From assembly GCA_018666235.1 (NCBI GenBank), contig JABJAB010000044.1, positions 62,001 through 126,000 of the forward strand: 64,000 nucleotides of DNA, in the 5' to 3' direction. A model generated the notes under the pieces. The model saw only the letters and a program-made list of their open reading frames with translations, was not told where the DNA came from and ran no database searches. Source of the stretch: Ilumatobacter sp. GTDB taxonomy: Bacteria; Actinomycetota; Acidimicrobiia; Acidimicrobiales; Ilumatobacteraceae. This document shows, piece by piece, positions 38,231-47,137 of the stretch. Numbering within the stretch: the stretch's first letter is position 1; each line of letters begins with the position of its first letter. Both the position numbers and the translations under genes were made by a program.

Positions 38231-38962
38231 TTAGCGGTCGGCGACGATCTCGGCCAGCAGCGCATCGAGGAGGCCGGATGCCCCGAAGCGGAAGGTCGAC
38301 GGCGTCGCCCACTCCGGTCCCATCATCTCCGCCGCCAGGTCGAGGTACGCGACGGCGTCGTCGTAGGTCCGGATACCGCCAGATGGCTTGAGGCCAACGG
38401 TGCGATCGGTGGCAGCGATGACCTCGAGCATGATTCGGGCAGCACCGAGGGTCGCGCTGACATCGGTCTTGCCGGTCGAGGTCTTGATGAAGTCGGCACC
38501 GAGACCGACCGCTAGCTCGGCTGCACCGCGGATCGCCTCGTCGTCGAGTTCGCCGGTCTCGAGAATGACCTTGAGTACGCCGGGCGGGGCAATGATGTCG
38601 CCGACCGCCTCGATCAGGCTCGCCGTCGGTTTGACGTCGCCATTGCGGAACATTTTGTACGGCAGTACGACATCGATTTCCGTCGCTCCGTCCGACAGCG
38701 CTGTCAAGGTCTGATCGAGCACAACGCCGGTCTGTTGATTGCCCTTGGGGAAATTGACGACCGTCGCAATGCCCACATCGGAACCGTCGAGCAACTCCAC
38801 GCAACGCGCGACGTATTCGGGCCACACGCACACTGCCGCTGTGCCATATTCCGCGGCGCGGGCGCACAACGCATCAATGCCATCGGGGGCATGGTCGTCG
38901 GACAAGTCGGTCAGGTCGATCAACGAGATCGCATGACGGGCAGTCGCAGCAGAAGCGTTCAT
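38231..38962 (-). CDS. deoC: Deoxyribose-phosphate aldolase
   Basis: A 243-residue class I aldolase splitting 2-deoxyribose-5-phosphate to glyceraldehyde-3-phosphate and acetaldehyde. The Schiff-base lysine is in GADFIKTSTGKTD, with VCVWPEYV, TVVNFPKGNQQT, EIDVVLPYKMF and VGLKPSGGIRTYDDA also conserved. An upstream in-frame ATG at 39001 lies directly against the LacI-type operator; 38962 matches the family N-terminus better. It is divergent from the LacI-family regulator, and the shared operator suggests that both are controlled by it. Confidence 0.93.
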   Translation of the reverse strand: MNASAATARHAISLIDLTDLSDDHAPDGIDALCARAAEYGTAAVCVWPEYVARCVELLDGSDVGIATVVNFPKGNQQTGVVLDQTLTALSDGATEIDVVLPYKMFRNGDVKPTASLIEAVGDIIAPPGVLKVILETGELDDEAIRGAAELAVGLGADFIKTSTGKTDVSATLGAARIMLEVIAATDRTVGLKPSGGIRTYDDAVAYLDLAAEMMGPEWATPSTFRFGASGLLDALLAEIVADR

Positions 38963-39010
38963 GAGAACGCCATCGTCGCGCAGACTTGCCGTCCACGTCA
39001 TCTCAGCTTT

Positions 39011-39026
39011 GTGTAAGCGCTTACAC
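39011..39026. promoter_or_regulatory. LacI-family operator between deoC and the regulator gene
   Basis: GTGTAAGCGCTTACAC is a perfect 16-bp palindrome with the central CG typical of LacI/GalR-family sites. It lies 25 bp upstream of the regulator start and between the divergent deoC and regulator genes. Confidence 0.85.
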
Positions 39027-39050
39027 TAGAGCGACGCCAGGGAGCGGGAC

Positions 39051-40133
39051 ATGGGGACCACGAACGACACAACGCGCAACAAGCGCCCAACGATTCAAGA
39101 CGTTGCCTCCGAAGCAGGCGTCTCGGTCGCGACCGTCAGCCGAGCGATGCGCGCGCTTCCCAACGTGGCAATCGCAACGCGCCACCATGTCGTTGCCGTG
39201 GCAGAACGCCTGGGCTATTCGGCCGATCCGGCTGCATCCCGGCTGGCCGCTGGAACGACGAGGACCGTCACGATGGTCATCCCCAATCTCAGCGGCTGGT
39301 ACTTCTCCACCGTGGTGGCCGGAGCCGAGACAGTGTGCGCTGAAGCCGGATACGACGTCCTCATTGTCGGCGTCGGCAGCCAGAAGGATCTCAGCCGCAT
39401 CCTGAGCGAGCAGTACCTCCTTGAGCGACGCACCGATGGCCTCGTGGTCATCGACGTCGTCGTCACCCCCGACCAGGCCACGTCGATCACGCAACGCGGC
39501 GTCGCGTTGGCCAGTATCGGAAACCGAACGGCCGGCCATCCGAGCGTGCAGATCGACAATGAGATGGTGGGGCGACTTGCCGCCGACCATCTCATCGGGC
39601 TCGGCCACGAACGCTTCGGGATCATCGGTGCGCAGAACGACAACCCGTTGAGTTCCGATGTGCCTTCGCTCCGCCACTGCGGCTTCGTCGGCGCGCTCGC
39701 CAGTCACGGCTTGGCATTCGATGACGACCTCCTCGAGCGCGGCAATTTCGGTGTCGACGGCGGGCAGGAGGCAATGGCCGCGCTGCTCAATCGCCATGAG
39801 CCGCCGACCGCGGTGTTTTCGATGTCAGACGAAATGGCCTTTGGGGCAATCATGGAACTCAACCACCATGGACTGGTGCCCGGTCGAGACGTATCAATCA
39901 TCGGCGTCGATGACCACGAGTTCGCACGCGTCGTTGACCTCACTACCATTCGCCAATCGGTCGCGAGTCACGGCGCGGAGGCAGCAAGGTTGCTGATCGA
40001 CGCGATGCAACAAGATGAGCACCAGATCATCACCTTCGACGCCGCGAGCCCGATACCGGAAGATGCTCACGAGATCGTGGCACCAGTCGAGCTCGTCGTT
40101 CGGGGATCCACGGGACGCACCGGTCAGATCTGA
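39051..40133 (+). CDS. LacI-family transcriptional regulator
   Basis: A 360-residue repressor-type protein. The helix-turn-helix (TIQDVASEAGVSVATVSRAMR, about residues 14-33) and hinge helix (SRLAAG) are followed by a periplasmic-binding-protein-like effector domain (TVTMVIPNLSGWYFSTVVAGAE, SDEMAFGAIMEL, SIIGVDDHEFAR). Shine-Dalgarno GGGAG precedes the ATG. Its own promoter region holds a perfect LacI-type palindrome, and close variants occur before the ABC transporter genes downstream, so it probably controls itself, deoC and the transport locus. The inducer is unknown; a sugar or sugar derivative is expected. Confidence 0.92.
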   Translation: MGTTNDTTRNKRPTIQDVASEAGVSVATVSRAMRALPNVAIATRHHVVAVAERLGYSADPAASRLAAGTTRTVTMVIPNLSGWYFSTVVAGAETVCAEAGYDVLIVGVGSQKDLSRILSEQYLLERRTDGLVVIDVVVTPDQATSITQRGVALASIGNRTAGHPSVQIDNEMVGRLAADHLIGLGHERFGIIGAQNDNPLSSDVPSLRHCGFVGALASHGLAFDDDLLERGNFGVDGGQEAMAALLNRHEPPTAVFSMSDEMAFGAIMELNHHGLVPGRDVSIIGVDDHEFARVVDLTTIRQSVASHGAEAARLLIDAMQQDEHQIITFDAASPIPEDAHEIVAPVELVVRGSTGRTGQI

Positions 40134-40176
40134 GTCGGAAATTTGCGCTGGGAGACTTGACTGCCGAGCCCAATTA

Positions 40177-40190
40177 TGTAAGCGTTTTCA
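40177..40190. promoter_or_regulatory. LacI-family operator before the sugar-binding protein gene
   Basis: TGTAAGCGTTTTCA matches the operator at 39012-39025 at 12 of 14 positions with an intact left half-site. It lies 48 bp before the start of the solute-binding protein gene. Confidence 0.7.
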
Positions 40191-40237
40191 TTGTCGCGGC
40201 TTTCGCGACGTTCCACAAACCTTCAGGGGGAGGCCCT

Positions 40238-41590
40238 ATGAACAAGCGCTGGCTCAAGCTGGCAGCTGTCCCGATTACACTTTCGTTCGTTGCCGCAGCA
40301 TGCGGTAGCGATGACGATGGTGACGCGGGCAGCAGCGAAGACACAACCGCAGCCACCGAGGCTCCGGCCGAAGGCAAGACCGAGATCACTGTCACCGGAC
40401 CCGAGCGAGACGAGAGCGAAGTCGGTGGAATCCAGGCCGGCCTTGACGTCTGGGGCGCCGAAAACGGCGTCGAAGTCACCTACATCGGCGACGCCGACTG
40501 GGAAGCCAACGTCAACACCCAGGTCGAGGGTGGCAACCCGCCCGACATTTCGTTCTTCCCGCAGCCCGGCAAGCTTGCCGGCTTCGCCCGCGATGGCGTG
40601 CTGAAGCCGCTCAATGACGATGCAGCCGCCGCCACTGCAGCCAACTGGCCCGACGCATGGAATGCCTTCGGCAACGTCGACGGAGTCCAGTACGGCGTGC
40701 CCGGCTCAGCCAACCTGAAGTCTCTCGTCTGGTACCAGCCCGACAAGTTTGAGGAAGCTGGCTACACCGTGCCCACCACGTTCGATGAGTTCACGGCACT
40801 GGTCGATCAGATCACCGCTGACGGCGGACCCAAGGCACTCTGCGTCGGCATTGAGTCCGGCCAGGCCACCGGCTGGACCTATACCGACTGGGTTGAGGAC
40901 ATGGTCCTTCGCCAGCACGGCCCGGACGTCTACGACCAGTGGGTTGACCACGAGATCCCATTCAACGATCCCCGCATTGTTGACTCGATGGACACCGTCC
41001 TCGGAATCTTCGCTGAAGAGAACGTCTTTGCGAACAGTGGCACCATTGCTGCGACCGCATTCCAGGACAACGGTCAGCCGCTGGTCGATGGCGACTGCTT
41101 CATGCACCGCCAGGCGTCGTTCTATACAGCTTTCATTCCCGAAGGTACCGCCTTCGCTGATGGCACCCCTGGGGCAGTCGACGTGTTCTACTTCCCGGAC
41201 ATCAACGGCGACGCTCCGGTGCTGGGTGCAGGAATCCTGGGAGCTGCCTTCAACGAGGATCCGAATGTGCATTCCTTGTTGGCCTGGATCTCGACGCCTG
41301 AATACGCCGAGGCCCGTCAGGTAAAGCAGCAGGAACTGAAGGGTGGCGGTCTCGCTCTCTCCGGATTCCTGTCAGCAGCCAATGGACAGGACCTCAGCCT
41401 GTACCAGCCGCTCGAGAAGTCGTTCCTCGACATTCTCGCCAGCGCAGCCATTGTCCGCTTCGATGCCTCTGACCTGATGCCCGCCGAAGTCGGCGCCGGC
41501 ACGTTCTGGACAGAAGGCACCGCTGCGGTTAACGGTGACAAGACAGCACAGGAAGCCGCTGACGCCATCGAAGCGTCATGGCCGAGCTGA
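40238..41590 (+). CDS. ABC transporter sugar-type solute-binding lipoprotein
   Basis: A 450-residue family 1 extracellular solute-binding protein. The signal peptide ends in a lipobox (LSFVAAAC) followed by an acidic Asp/Ser/Thr linker; the mature domain has ITVTGPERDES, VNTQVEGGNPPDISFFPQPGKL and the SALCVGIESG-type region expected for carbohydrate binding. ATG 40238 has GGGGGAGG upstream; the earlier in-frame start lies within the operator. It heads an operon with two permeases, an aldo/keto reductase and a flavin monooxygenase. Substrate unknown; a sulfonated sugar is proposed from the neighbours. Confidence 0.92.
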   Translation: MNKRWLKLAAVPITLSFVAAACGSDDDGDAGSSEDTTAATEAPAEGKTEITVTGPERDESEVGGIQAGLDVWGAENGVEVTYIGDADWEANVNTQVEGGNPPDISFFPQPGKLAGFARDGVLKPLNDDAAAATAANWPDAWNAFGNVDGVQYGVPGSANLKSLVWYQPDKFEEAGYTVPTTFDEFTALVDQITADGGPKALCVGIESGQATGWTYTDWVEDMVLRQHGPDVYDQWVDHEIPFNDPRIVDSMDTVLGIFAEENVFANSGTIAATAFQDNGQPLVDGDCFMHRQASFYTAFIPEGTAFADGTPGAVDVFYFPDINGDAPVLGAGILGAAFNEDPNVHSLLAWISTPEYAEARQVKQQELKGGGLALSGFLSAANGQDLSLYQPLEKSFLDILASAAIVRFDASDLMPAEVGAGTFWTEGTAAVNGDKTAQEAADAIEASWPS

Positions 41591-41642
41591 TCTGCAACTG
41601 CAGACAAAATAACTACACATCAACTTGATGTGACACCATGAG

Positions 41643-41672
41643 CGGGACGCTGACAGCGATGTCAGCGTCCCG
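41643..41672 (+). terminator. Strong hairpin between binding-protein and permease genes
   Basis: A 13-bp perfect stem (CGGGACGCTGACA / TGTCAGCGTCCCG) closed by a GCGA tetraloop, followed by a short U-containing run (TTCTGGTT). It could end part of the transcripts or stabilise the upstream mRNA so that binding protein is made in excess over permeases. Confidence 0.7.
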
Positions 41673-41740
41673 TTCTGGTTACCGGGGAAGACAACACATG
41701 ACATCATCATCTGATGACGGCGTCAGATTAGGGGAACTGC

Positions 41741-43987
41741 GTGACAACGCTCGAAGCAACCGACTCGGAGACGCCGACAGCGCCAGCAGGTGACAACGCT
41801 GTCGCTCAAGATCCCAATGAACTCAGCCCGGCGCGAATACTCGCCGGCCGGATTGCCATGGGCATTATTGCCGTCTCGCTCGCCTACGGCTTCATCTTCG
41901 TCCCCAAGATTCGCAGCACCATCATCCTTGCCGTTGCCGCCGTCGCGATCACCGGCGGCCTCTGGATTGGGGCCAACCTCCTCTTCGATCAGGCAACCAA
42001 GCGGTGGGCTGCATTCAACGCCGCGCGTTTCGGACTCACCGCCTTCGCAATCACCGGCATCATCTCTGGCAACCGTCTCACCAACGACGGAGGCAATGGC
42101 GAATTCTTCAGCGATCTGGTGAACTGGATCTGGTTGCCATTGGTCATCGGCGGCATCATTGCCGCGGTTGGTTTCTTCCTTAGCGGGCTCACCGAAAGGA
42201 CTCCGCGCATCGCCCTTGGCACGCTCGGTTTCGGGACAGCGGGCGCAATCATCGGCGCGCTTCTCCAGGAATCGGTTCGGCCCGAAACCGACATCGTCGT
42301 CACGCTGATCTGGACGGCGGCCTTCGCCGCCCTTGGCGCAGGCATTTCAGTACTCCGGCAACATCCACCGCTCGGCGGTGCCATGAACGGCGGAGCAATC
42401 GGCTGGCTCATCGGCAGCTTCGGTGCAGTCGACCTCGGAACGGGCAGCGTCGGTTGGGCCGTCGTCGCTTCGGTTCTTCCTGCCGCGGTCATCGGTGCTC
42501 GCATCGGCATGACGGCTCCAGCGACGGCGGCCGACCGCAACGAGGTCGATCGGCGTGCCCGGCCGATCATCTTCATCGGGCCAGCCGTGTTGTTCCTGAC
42601 CACAATGCTCGTCATTCCCGCCATCCGGACGCTGTACTTGTCGTTCTTCGACCGCGACAGCGAAGACCTCGTGTGGTTCGAGAACTACATCGAGACGTTC
42701 ACCGACACGACGTCACTTGATCTGTCGGGATTCTGGGACGCCTTCTTCAACTGGCCGATGCGCATCGGCCTCATCCTGGTCGTCATCTTCATTTCGGTTG
42801 GCAAGAAGATGAAAGATCGCACCGGCAAATGGGTCGAGCTGGGCAGCCCGAGCCTCGGACCGCTTGTGCTCGGCGGGATGTTCTTGGCATTCGCATTCTT
42901 CACGACCAGTCGCGGCACGATCGTCAACAACCTCTGGTGGGTTCTCGTCGTCACCCTCGTCTCAACGAGCCTCGGACTGGCAGTTGCTGTGCTGGCCGAC
43001 GGTGCCAAGTTCGAAAAGGCCGCTAAGTCACTGATCTTCATGCCGATGGCCATCTCGCTCGTCGGCGCATCGGTCATCTGGCGATTCATGTACGTCGCCC
43101 GCGATTCGTCGAAGGAGCAGACCGGCGTCCTCAACGCACTCTGGGTCGGGCTCGGGCGACTGAGCACGGGCCGGGGTGTCGCGGCGACGCTGCTGATTTT
43201 CATTCTTGGGCTCACCGCCCTGGCGATGGTCTTAACTGCCATCACGAAGAAGCAGTGGGCACGGGCGCTCGCCATCGTCGTTCTTGCACCGTTTGCCCTG
43301 TGGGGTGCCGCCTGGGCCTGGGCGCAGCTCGGCGGCAATGCACAGCGAATTATCGTTGGTTTCTTCGTCTCACTGTGTTTCGCAGCCTTGTTGACCGCCG
43401 TCGTTAAGGCCGTCCAGCGCAAGGAGTACGGCGCCGCCGCGGTTCCGACCATCGCCAGCCTGCTCCTCGGCTGGTTCCTGGTCCGCTACTGGGGCATCAT
43501 CGGAGGTGGCGTCGGCGGCTTCGAGACGAACCCCGCAGGCAACGTCGTCGGCAGCCCGATCAACTTCATTCAGGAATCGCCCTACAACAACATCTTCCTG
43601 ATGGTCGTGTTGATCTGGATCCAGACGGGCTTCGCCATGGTGATTCTGTCCGCAGCAATCCAGGCCGTTCCTGACGATGTGCTCGAAGCAGCACGCGTTG
43701 ATGGAGCAACGACATCACAGGTGTTCTGGAGGGTCACACTCCCGCAGATTGCCCCGACCATCGGCGTCGTCGTGACAACGATCATCGTGCTCGTGATGAA
43801 GGTCTTCGACGTCGTGAAAGTGATGACAAATTCAAACTTCGGTACCCAGGTGTTGGCCAACGACATGTTCAACCAGGCCTTCAACGCTGCAAATACGGGT
43901 CGAGGGGCCGCGCTGGCAATGCTGATCTTCATCTCAGTGATGCCCGTCATGGTCCTCAACATCCGCCGCATGCAGAGGGAGGACTGA
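41741..43987 (+). CDS. ABC transporter permease of MalF type, greatly enlarged
   Basis: A 748-residue membrane protein; MalF-type sugar permeases are usually near 300. The C-terminal core is clear: an ABC permease domain with the EAA loop EAARVDGATTSQVFWRVTLPQI at about residues 649-670. Before it, about residues 31-258 hold some eight extra hydrophobic segments. Residues 275-305 look like the normal first permease helix. Further hydrophobic insertions lie at about 340-390 and 476-588, inside the core. The frame is uninterrupted with consistent codon use, so this is a genuine fusion/insertion. GTG 41741 has AGGGGA upstream. The next gene follows one base after the stop. Confidence 0.88.
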   Translation: MTTLEATDSETPTAPAGDNAVAQDPNELSPARILAGRIAMGIIAVSLAYGFIFVPKIRSTIILAVAAVAITGGLWIGANLLFDQATKRWAAFNAARFGLTAFAITGIISGNRLTNDGGNGEFFSDLVNWIWLPLVIGGIIAAVGFFLSGLTERTPRIALGTLGFGTAGAIIGALLQESVRPETDIVVTLIWTAAFAALGAGISVLRQHPPLGGAMNGGAIGWLIGSFGAVDLGTGSVGWAVVASVLPAAVIGARIGMTAPATAADRNEVDRRARPIIFIGPAVLFLTTMLVIPAIRTLYLSFFDRDSEDLVWFENYIETFTDTTSLDLSGFWDAFFNWPMRIGLILVVIFISVGKKMKDRTGKWVELGSPSLGPLVLGGMFLAFAFFTTSRGTIVNNLWWVLVVTLVSTSLGLAVAVLADGAKFEKAAKSLIFMPMAISLVGASVIWRFMYVARDSSKEQTGVLNALWVGLGRLSTGRGVAATLLIFILGLTALAMVLTAITKKQWARALAIVVLAPFALWGAAWAWAQLGGNAQRIIVGFFVSLCFAALLTAVVKAVQRKEYGAAAVPTIASLLLGWFLVRYWGIIGGGVGGFETNPAGNVVGSPINFIQESPYNNIFLMVVLIWIQTGFAMVILSAAIQAVPDDVLEAARVDGATTSQVFWRVTLPQIAPTIGVVVTTIIVLVMKVFDVVKVMTNSNFGTQVLANDMFNQAFNAANTGRGAALAMLIFISVMPVMVLNIRRMQRED

Positions 43988-43988
43988 C

Positions 43989-44957
43989 ATGTCCGAAATC
44001 AAGCTCGCCGAAGACACGGCCGCCGAGTCGACGCTCCATAACGGAGGCGTCATCAGCCGCTTCATGGATGGTTTCCGAGCCATCCCCAGAGTCGTGCTGT
44101 GGTTCATCGTGGTGGTGTGGGCGACGCCCACTGTCGGTCTGCTCATCAGCGGTCTCCGAACCCGAGATGATCAACGTTCGAGTGGTTGGTGGACAGGACT
44201 CAACCCAACCGAGTGGACCTTTGAGAACTACGACACAGTCTTTGGCGCCTCGGCGTCAGGCTCACTCGGTGACTCACTGTTGAACTCGTTCGCCATCACG
44301 ATTCCCGCCACGATCATTCCCATCGCTGTTGCCGCCTTCGCTGCGTACGGCTTCGCATGGATCGACTTCAGAGGCCGCAAGGGGCTGTTTATTGCAACGG
44401 TGTCACTGCTCGCGATTCCGCTGCAGGTGGCACTCATCCCGCTGCTCCAACTTTTCGTCGGTGGTGCCCACCTCACCCTGCCAATCATCGACAAAACGAT
44501 CACGATCCTCCCAGACCTCGACTTGGTGAACACCACCACGGCGGTCTGGATTGCACACTGCGGCTTCGCGCTGCCGTTCGCCATCTTCTTGTTGCACAAC
44601 TACATCTCCGGGCTCCCCAAGGATCTGTTCGAAGCCGCACGCATCGACGGCGCCGACCACTTCACCATCTTCTGGCGACTCGTGTTGCCGCTCTCGGTGC
44701 CCGTCCTAGCCGCATTCGCAATCTTCCAGTTCCTGTGGACGTGGAACGATTTCCTTATCGCAAACACGTTCGCCGGCACCAACCCGGACGCCCGCCCAAC
44801 CACGATCCTCATCGCCAACCTGGCCGGGGACTTTGGACGGAACGAGCATCTGCTGCCCGCCGCCGGATTCGTGCAAGCGTTCTTCCCCTTGGTCGTATTC
44901 TTCGCACTGCAACGCTTCTTCGTCCGCGGACTCCTGGCCGGATCTGTCAAGGGGTAA
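43989..44957 (+). CDS. ABC transporter permease of MalG type
   Basis: A 322-residue inner membrane permease with six hydrophobic segments and the EAA loop LFEAARIDGADHFTIFWRLVLPLSVP. It is of ordinary size, unlike its partner. GGGAGG precedes the ATG, which is one base after the upstream permease stop. With the enlarged permease, the upstream binding protein and the ATPase at 47138 it would form a complete importer. Confidence 0.93.
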   Translation: MSEIKLAEDTAAESTLHNGGVISRFMDGFRAIPRVVLWFIVVVWATPTVGLLISGLRTRDDQRSSGWWTGLNPTEWTFENYDTVFGASASGSLGDSLLNSFAITIPATIIPIAVAAFAAYGFAWIDFRGRKGLFIATVSLLAIPLQVALIPLLQLFVGGAHLTLPIIDKTITILPDLDLVNTTTAVWIAHCGFALPFAIFLLHNYISGLPKDLFEAARIDGADHFTIFWRLVLPLSVPVLAAFAIFQFLWTWNDFLIANTFAGTNPDARPTTILIANLAGDFGRNEHLLPAAGFVQAFFPLVVFFALQRFFVRGLLAGSVKG

Positions 44958-45066
44958 CGGCAAAGAGCACTTCTTTCCGAGGCCAAAACTTCTCGCGGCA
45001 AGAACGGGTGCAGAAGAGTACGTTCGACCCGCCTCGGGTGACTCCTCGGATGGGTAGGTTGGCCGT

Positions 45067-45969
45067 GTGACAACTCTGGTCGATTCTTCTCCTCGCTCGC
45101 TCGGATCGCTCGCCAACGTCGGACCGCTGTCTTTTGGGCTCTGGCGATACACGAACACCGATCTTGCCACTGCTCGGCGAGTCCTCGAAGCAGCGTTGGA
45201 CGCTGGAATGAACCTCGTCGACAACGCGGACGTCTACGGCTTCGACTGGGGTGGCACAGGCTTCGGCCAGGTCGAGGAAATCCTCGGCTCCGTGCTCGCC
45301 GGGGCACCGGGGTTGCGCGACCGCATGGTGCTCGCGACCAAAGGCGGCATCCTGCCGCCACTCCCCTACGACTCGTCGCCTGCCTACCTCCGGACTGCAT
45401 GTGAAGCGTCGCTCACGCGAATGGGTGTCGACGTGATCGATCTGTACCAGATCCATCGGCCTGACCTGTACGCCCACCCAGCAGATGTCGCTGCGACGCT
45501 CACCGAATTGCGCGTCGCTGGCAAGATCCGAGAGGTCGGAGTCTCCAACCACACCCCGGCCCAAGTCGCAGCGCTGCAAGCACACCTCGACTTCCCCATT
45601 GCGACCAACCAACCCGAGTTTTCCGCTCGCCGCCTGTACCCAATGCGCGATGGCACCTTCGACCAGTGCATGCAGCTCGGTATCACCCCCATGGCATGGA
45701 GCCCACTCGCTGGCGGGTCACTCGCCACCGGCGATGGTGTCGCTCCCGAGTTGCTCGCCGAACTCGATCGACTCGCTGAGCGCGAAGGAGTCGACCGCAG
45801 CCATATCGCGATGGCATTCGTGCTCGCGCACCCGTCGCGGCCGATCGCCATCGTCGGATCCCAGAACATCGATCGCATCACCGACACTGTCCGCGCGCTC
45901 GCCGTCCAAATCGACCGCAGCGACGTCTACGCCATCGTCCAAGCATCTGAAGGGGTCCCCCTGCCATGA
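45067..45969 (+). CDS. Aldo/keto reductase
   Basis: A 300-residue NADPH-dependent reductase with a TIM-barrel fold. The catalytic tetrad is readable as Asp52, Tyr57, Lys92 and His130 (in NLVDNADVYGF, LATKGG and LYQIHRPD). Cofactor-loop segments (SPLAGGSL, IVGSQNIDRI) are also present. The stop overlaps the start of the downstream flavin monooxygenase by 4 bp (ATGA), so the two are translationally coupled. In sulfoquinovose monooxygenase loci the reductase SmoB is also an aldo/keto reductase, reducing 6-dehydroglucose; that role here is inference. Confidence 0.9.
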   Translation: MTTLVDSSPRSLGSLANVGPLSFGLWRYTNTDLATARRVLEAALDAGMNLVDNADVYGFDWGGTGFGQVEEILGSVLAGAPGLRDRMVLATKGGILPPLPYDSSPAYLRTACEASLTRMGVDVIDLYQIHRPDLYAHPADVAATLTELRVAGKIREVGVSNHTPAQVAALQAHLDFPIATNQPEFSARRLYPMRDGTFDQCMQLGITPMAWSPLAGGSLATGDGVAPELLAELDRLAEREGVDRSHIAMAFVLAHPSRPIAIVGSQNIDRITDTVRALAVQIDRSDVYAIVQASEGVPLP

Positions 45970-47057
45970 GTTCGATCACCGATCCAACCATTCCCGAAAT
46001 CTCCTGGTTCAGCGCTCTGTGCGACGACGACTACGAGTTCCTCGGCCAGCCCGACCCTGCACTCGCCAGCTCATGGATGCACTGCTCGAACATCGTGCAG
46101 ACAGCGGATCGCAACGGCTTCGACAACGTGCTGCTGCCCTCTGGCTACACGCTCGGCATCGATTCGACGGCCTTTGCCGCCGGTATAGCCACACAGACCG
46201 ACCAGATCAACCTGCTGCTGGCCGTTCGAATGGGCGAGATGCATCTCCCCCAGCTCGCCCGTCAGCTGGCCACCATCGATCAGATGGCTGGCGGCCGGCT
46301 CTGCATCAACATCATCAGCTCCGACATCCCGGGTGAAGCGCTTGACTCCGCACCGCGTTACCAGCGCACTCGGGAATGGATGCAGGTCCTGCGTCAATTG
46401 CTCAACGGTCAGGCTGTCGACTTTGACGGAGAGTTCGTCGATCTCGAACTTGACCCGCCACGGATCGTCGAGGGCGCCACGTCTCCCCCGTTCTACTTCG
46501 GCGGATTCTCTCCGGCGGCCAAGGACGTCGCAGCCGCCGAGTCGGACGTCTTCCTGACCTGGCCTGACACCGTTGCCGCAGTGGGCGACACGGTGAACGA
46601 AATGACGACGTTGGCCGCCGAGCGCTACAACCGCGAGCTCATCTACGGTCTTCGCGCCCACGTGATCGTGCGCGAATCCGAAGCCGAGGCGCGCGCCGCA
46701 GCCGAGCACCTGGTGTCGAAGCTCGACGCCGATACCGGCGATGCAATCCGCAACAAGTCGCTCGACGCCGCCTCATTCGGTGTGGCCCGTCAAGCAGCGC
46801 TCCGCGAAGGCGCCGCTGATGACGGCTTCGTCGAAGACAACCTGTGGACAGGCGTCGGCCGGGCCCGAAGCGGCGCCGGCGCAGCGATTGTCGGCAATCC
46901 GGATCAGGTAGCCGCCAAGCTGCAGGCATACCAAGGCGTAGGGATCGGCGCATTCATCCTGTCCGGGTACACCCATGCCGCCGAATGCGACTTGTTTGCC
47001 GAGCATGTGCTGCCGAAACTCGCGCACGCGCCGATCAAACCCCGATTTACGCACTGA
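45966..47057 (+). CDS. LLM-class FMNH2-dependent monooxygenase, SsuD-like
   Basis: A 363-residue bacterial-luciferase-like enzyme closely resembling alkanesulfonate monooxygenase SsuD throughout: QTADRNGFDNVLLPSG, LLLAVRMGEMHLPQLARQLATIDQMAGGR, INIISSDIPGE, PPFYFGGFSPAAKDVAA, LRAHVIVRESEAEA, DNLWTGVGRARSGAGAAIVG and FILSGYTHAAE. SsuD-type enzymes cleave C-S bonds of sulfonates to an aldehyde and sulfite with FMNH2 and O2. No flavin reductase gene is adjacent, and it must be supplied elsewhere. Its coupling to an aldo/keto reductase behind a sugar importer suggests a sulfonated sugar as substrate. Confidence 0.88.
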   Translation: MSSITDPTIPEISWFSALCDDDYEFLGQPDPALASSWMHCSNIVQTADRNGFDNVLLPSGYTLGIDSTAFAAGIATQTDQINLLLAVRMGEMHLPQLARQLATIDQMAGGRLCINIISSDIPGEALDSAPRYQRTREWMQVLRQLLNGQAVDFDGEFVDLELDPPRIVEGATSPPFYFGGFSPAAKDVAAAESDVFLTWPDTVAAVGDTVNEMTTLAAERYNRELIYGLRAHVIVRESEAEARAAAEHLVSKLDADTGDAIRNKSLDAASFGVARQAALREGAADDGFVEDNLWTGVGRARSGAGAAIVGNPDQVAAKLQAYQGVGIGAFILSGYTHAAECDLFAEHVLPKLAHAPIKPRFTH

Positions 47058-47137
47058 CCATCGCACCGTCCTGTCGACTGCAGGCGATCAAACAGAGTTG
47101 CGCAGCGGTCCTCTTCCTCAACTCGGCGAGGCGAGCT

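Noticed and set aside
38085..39051. tRNA-Arg as an integration site of a genomic island covering 38-48 kb
   Set aside because: No integrase gene and no direct repeat of the tRNA 3' end was found within the window.
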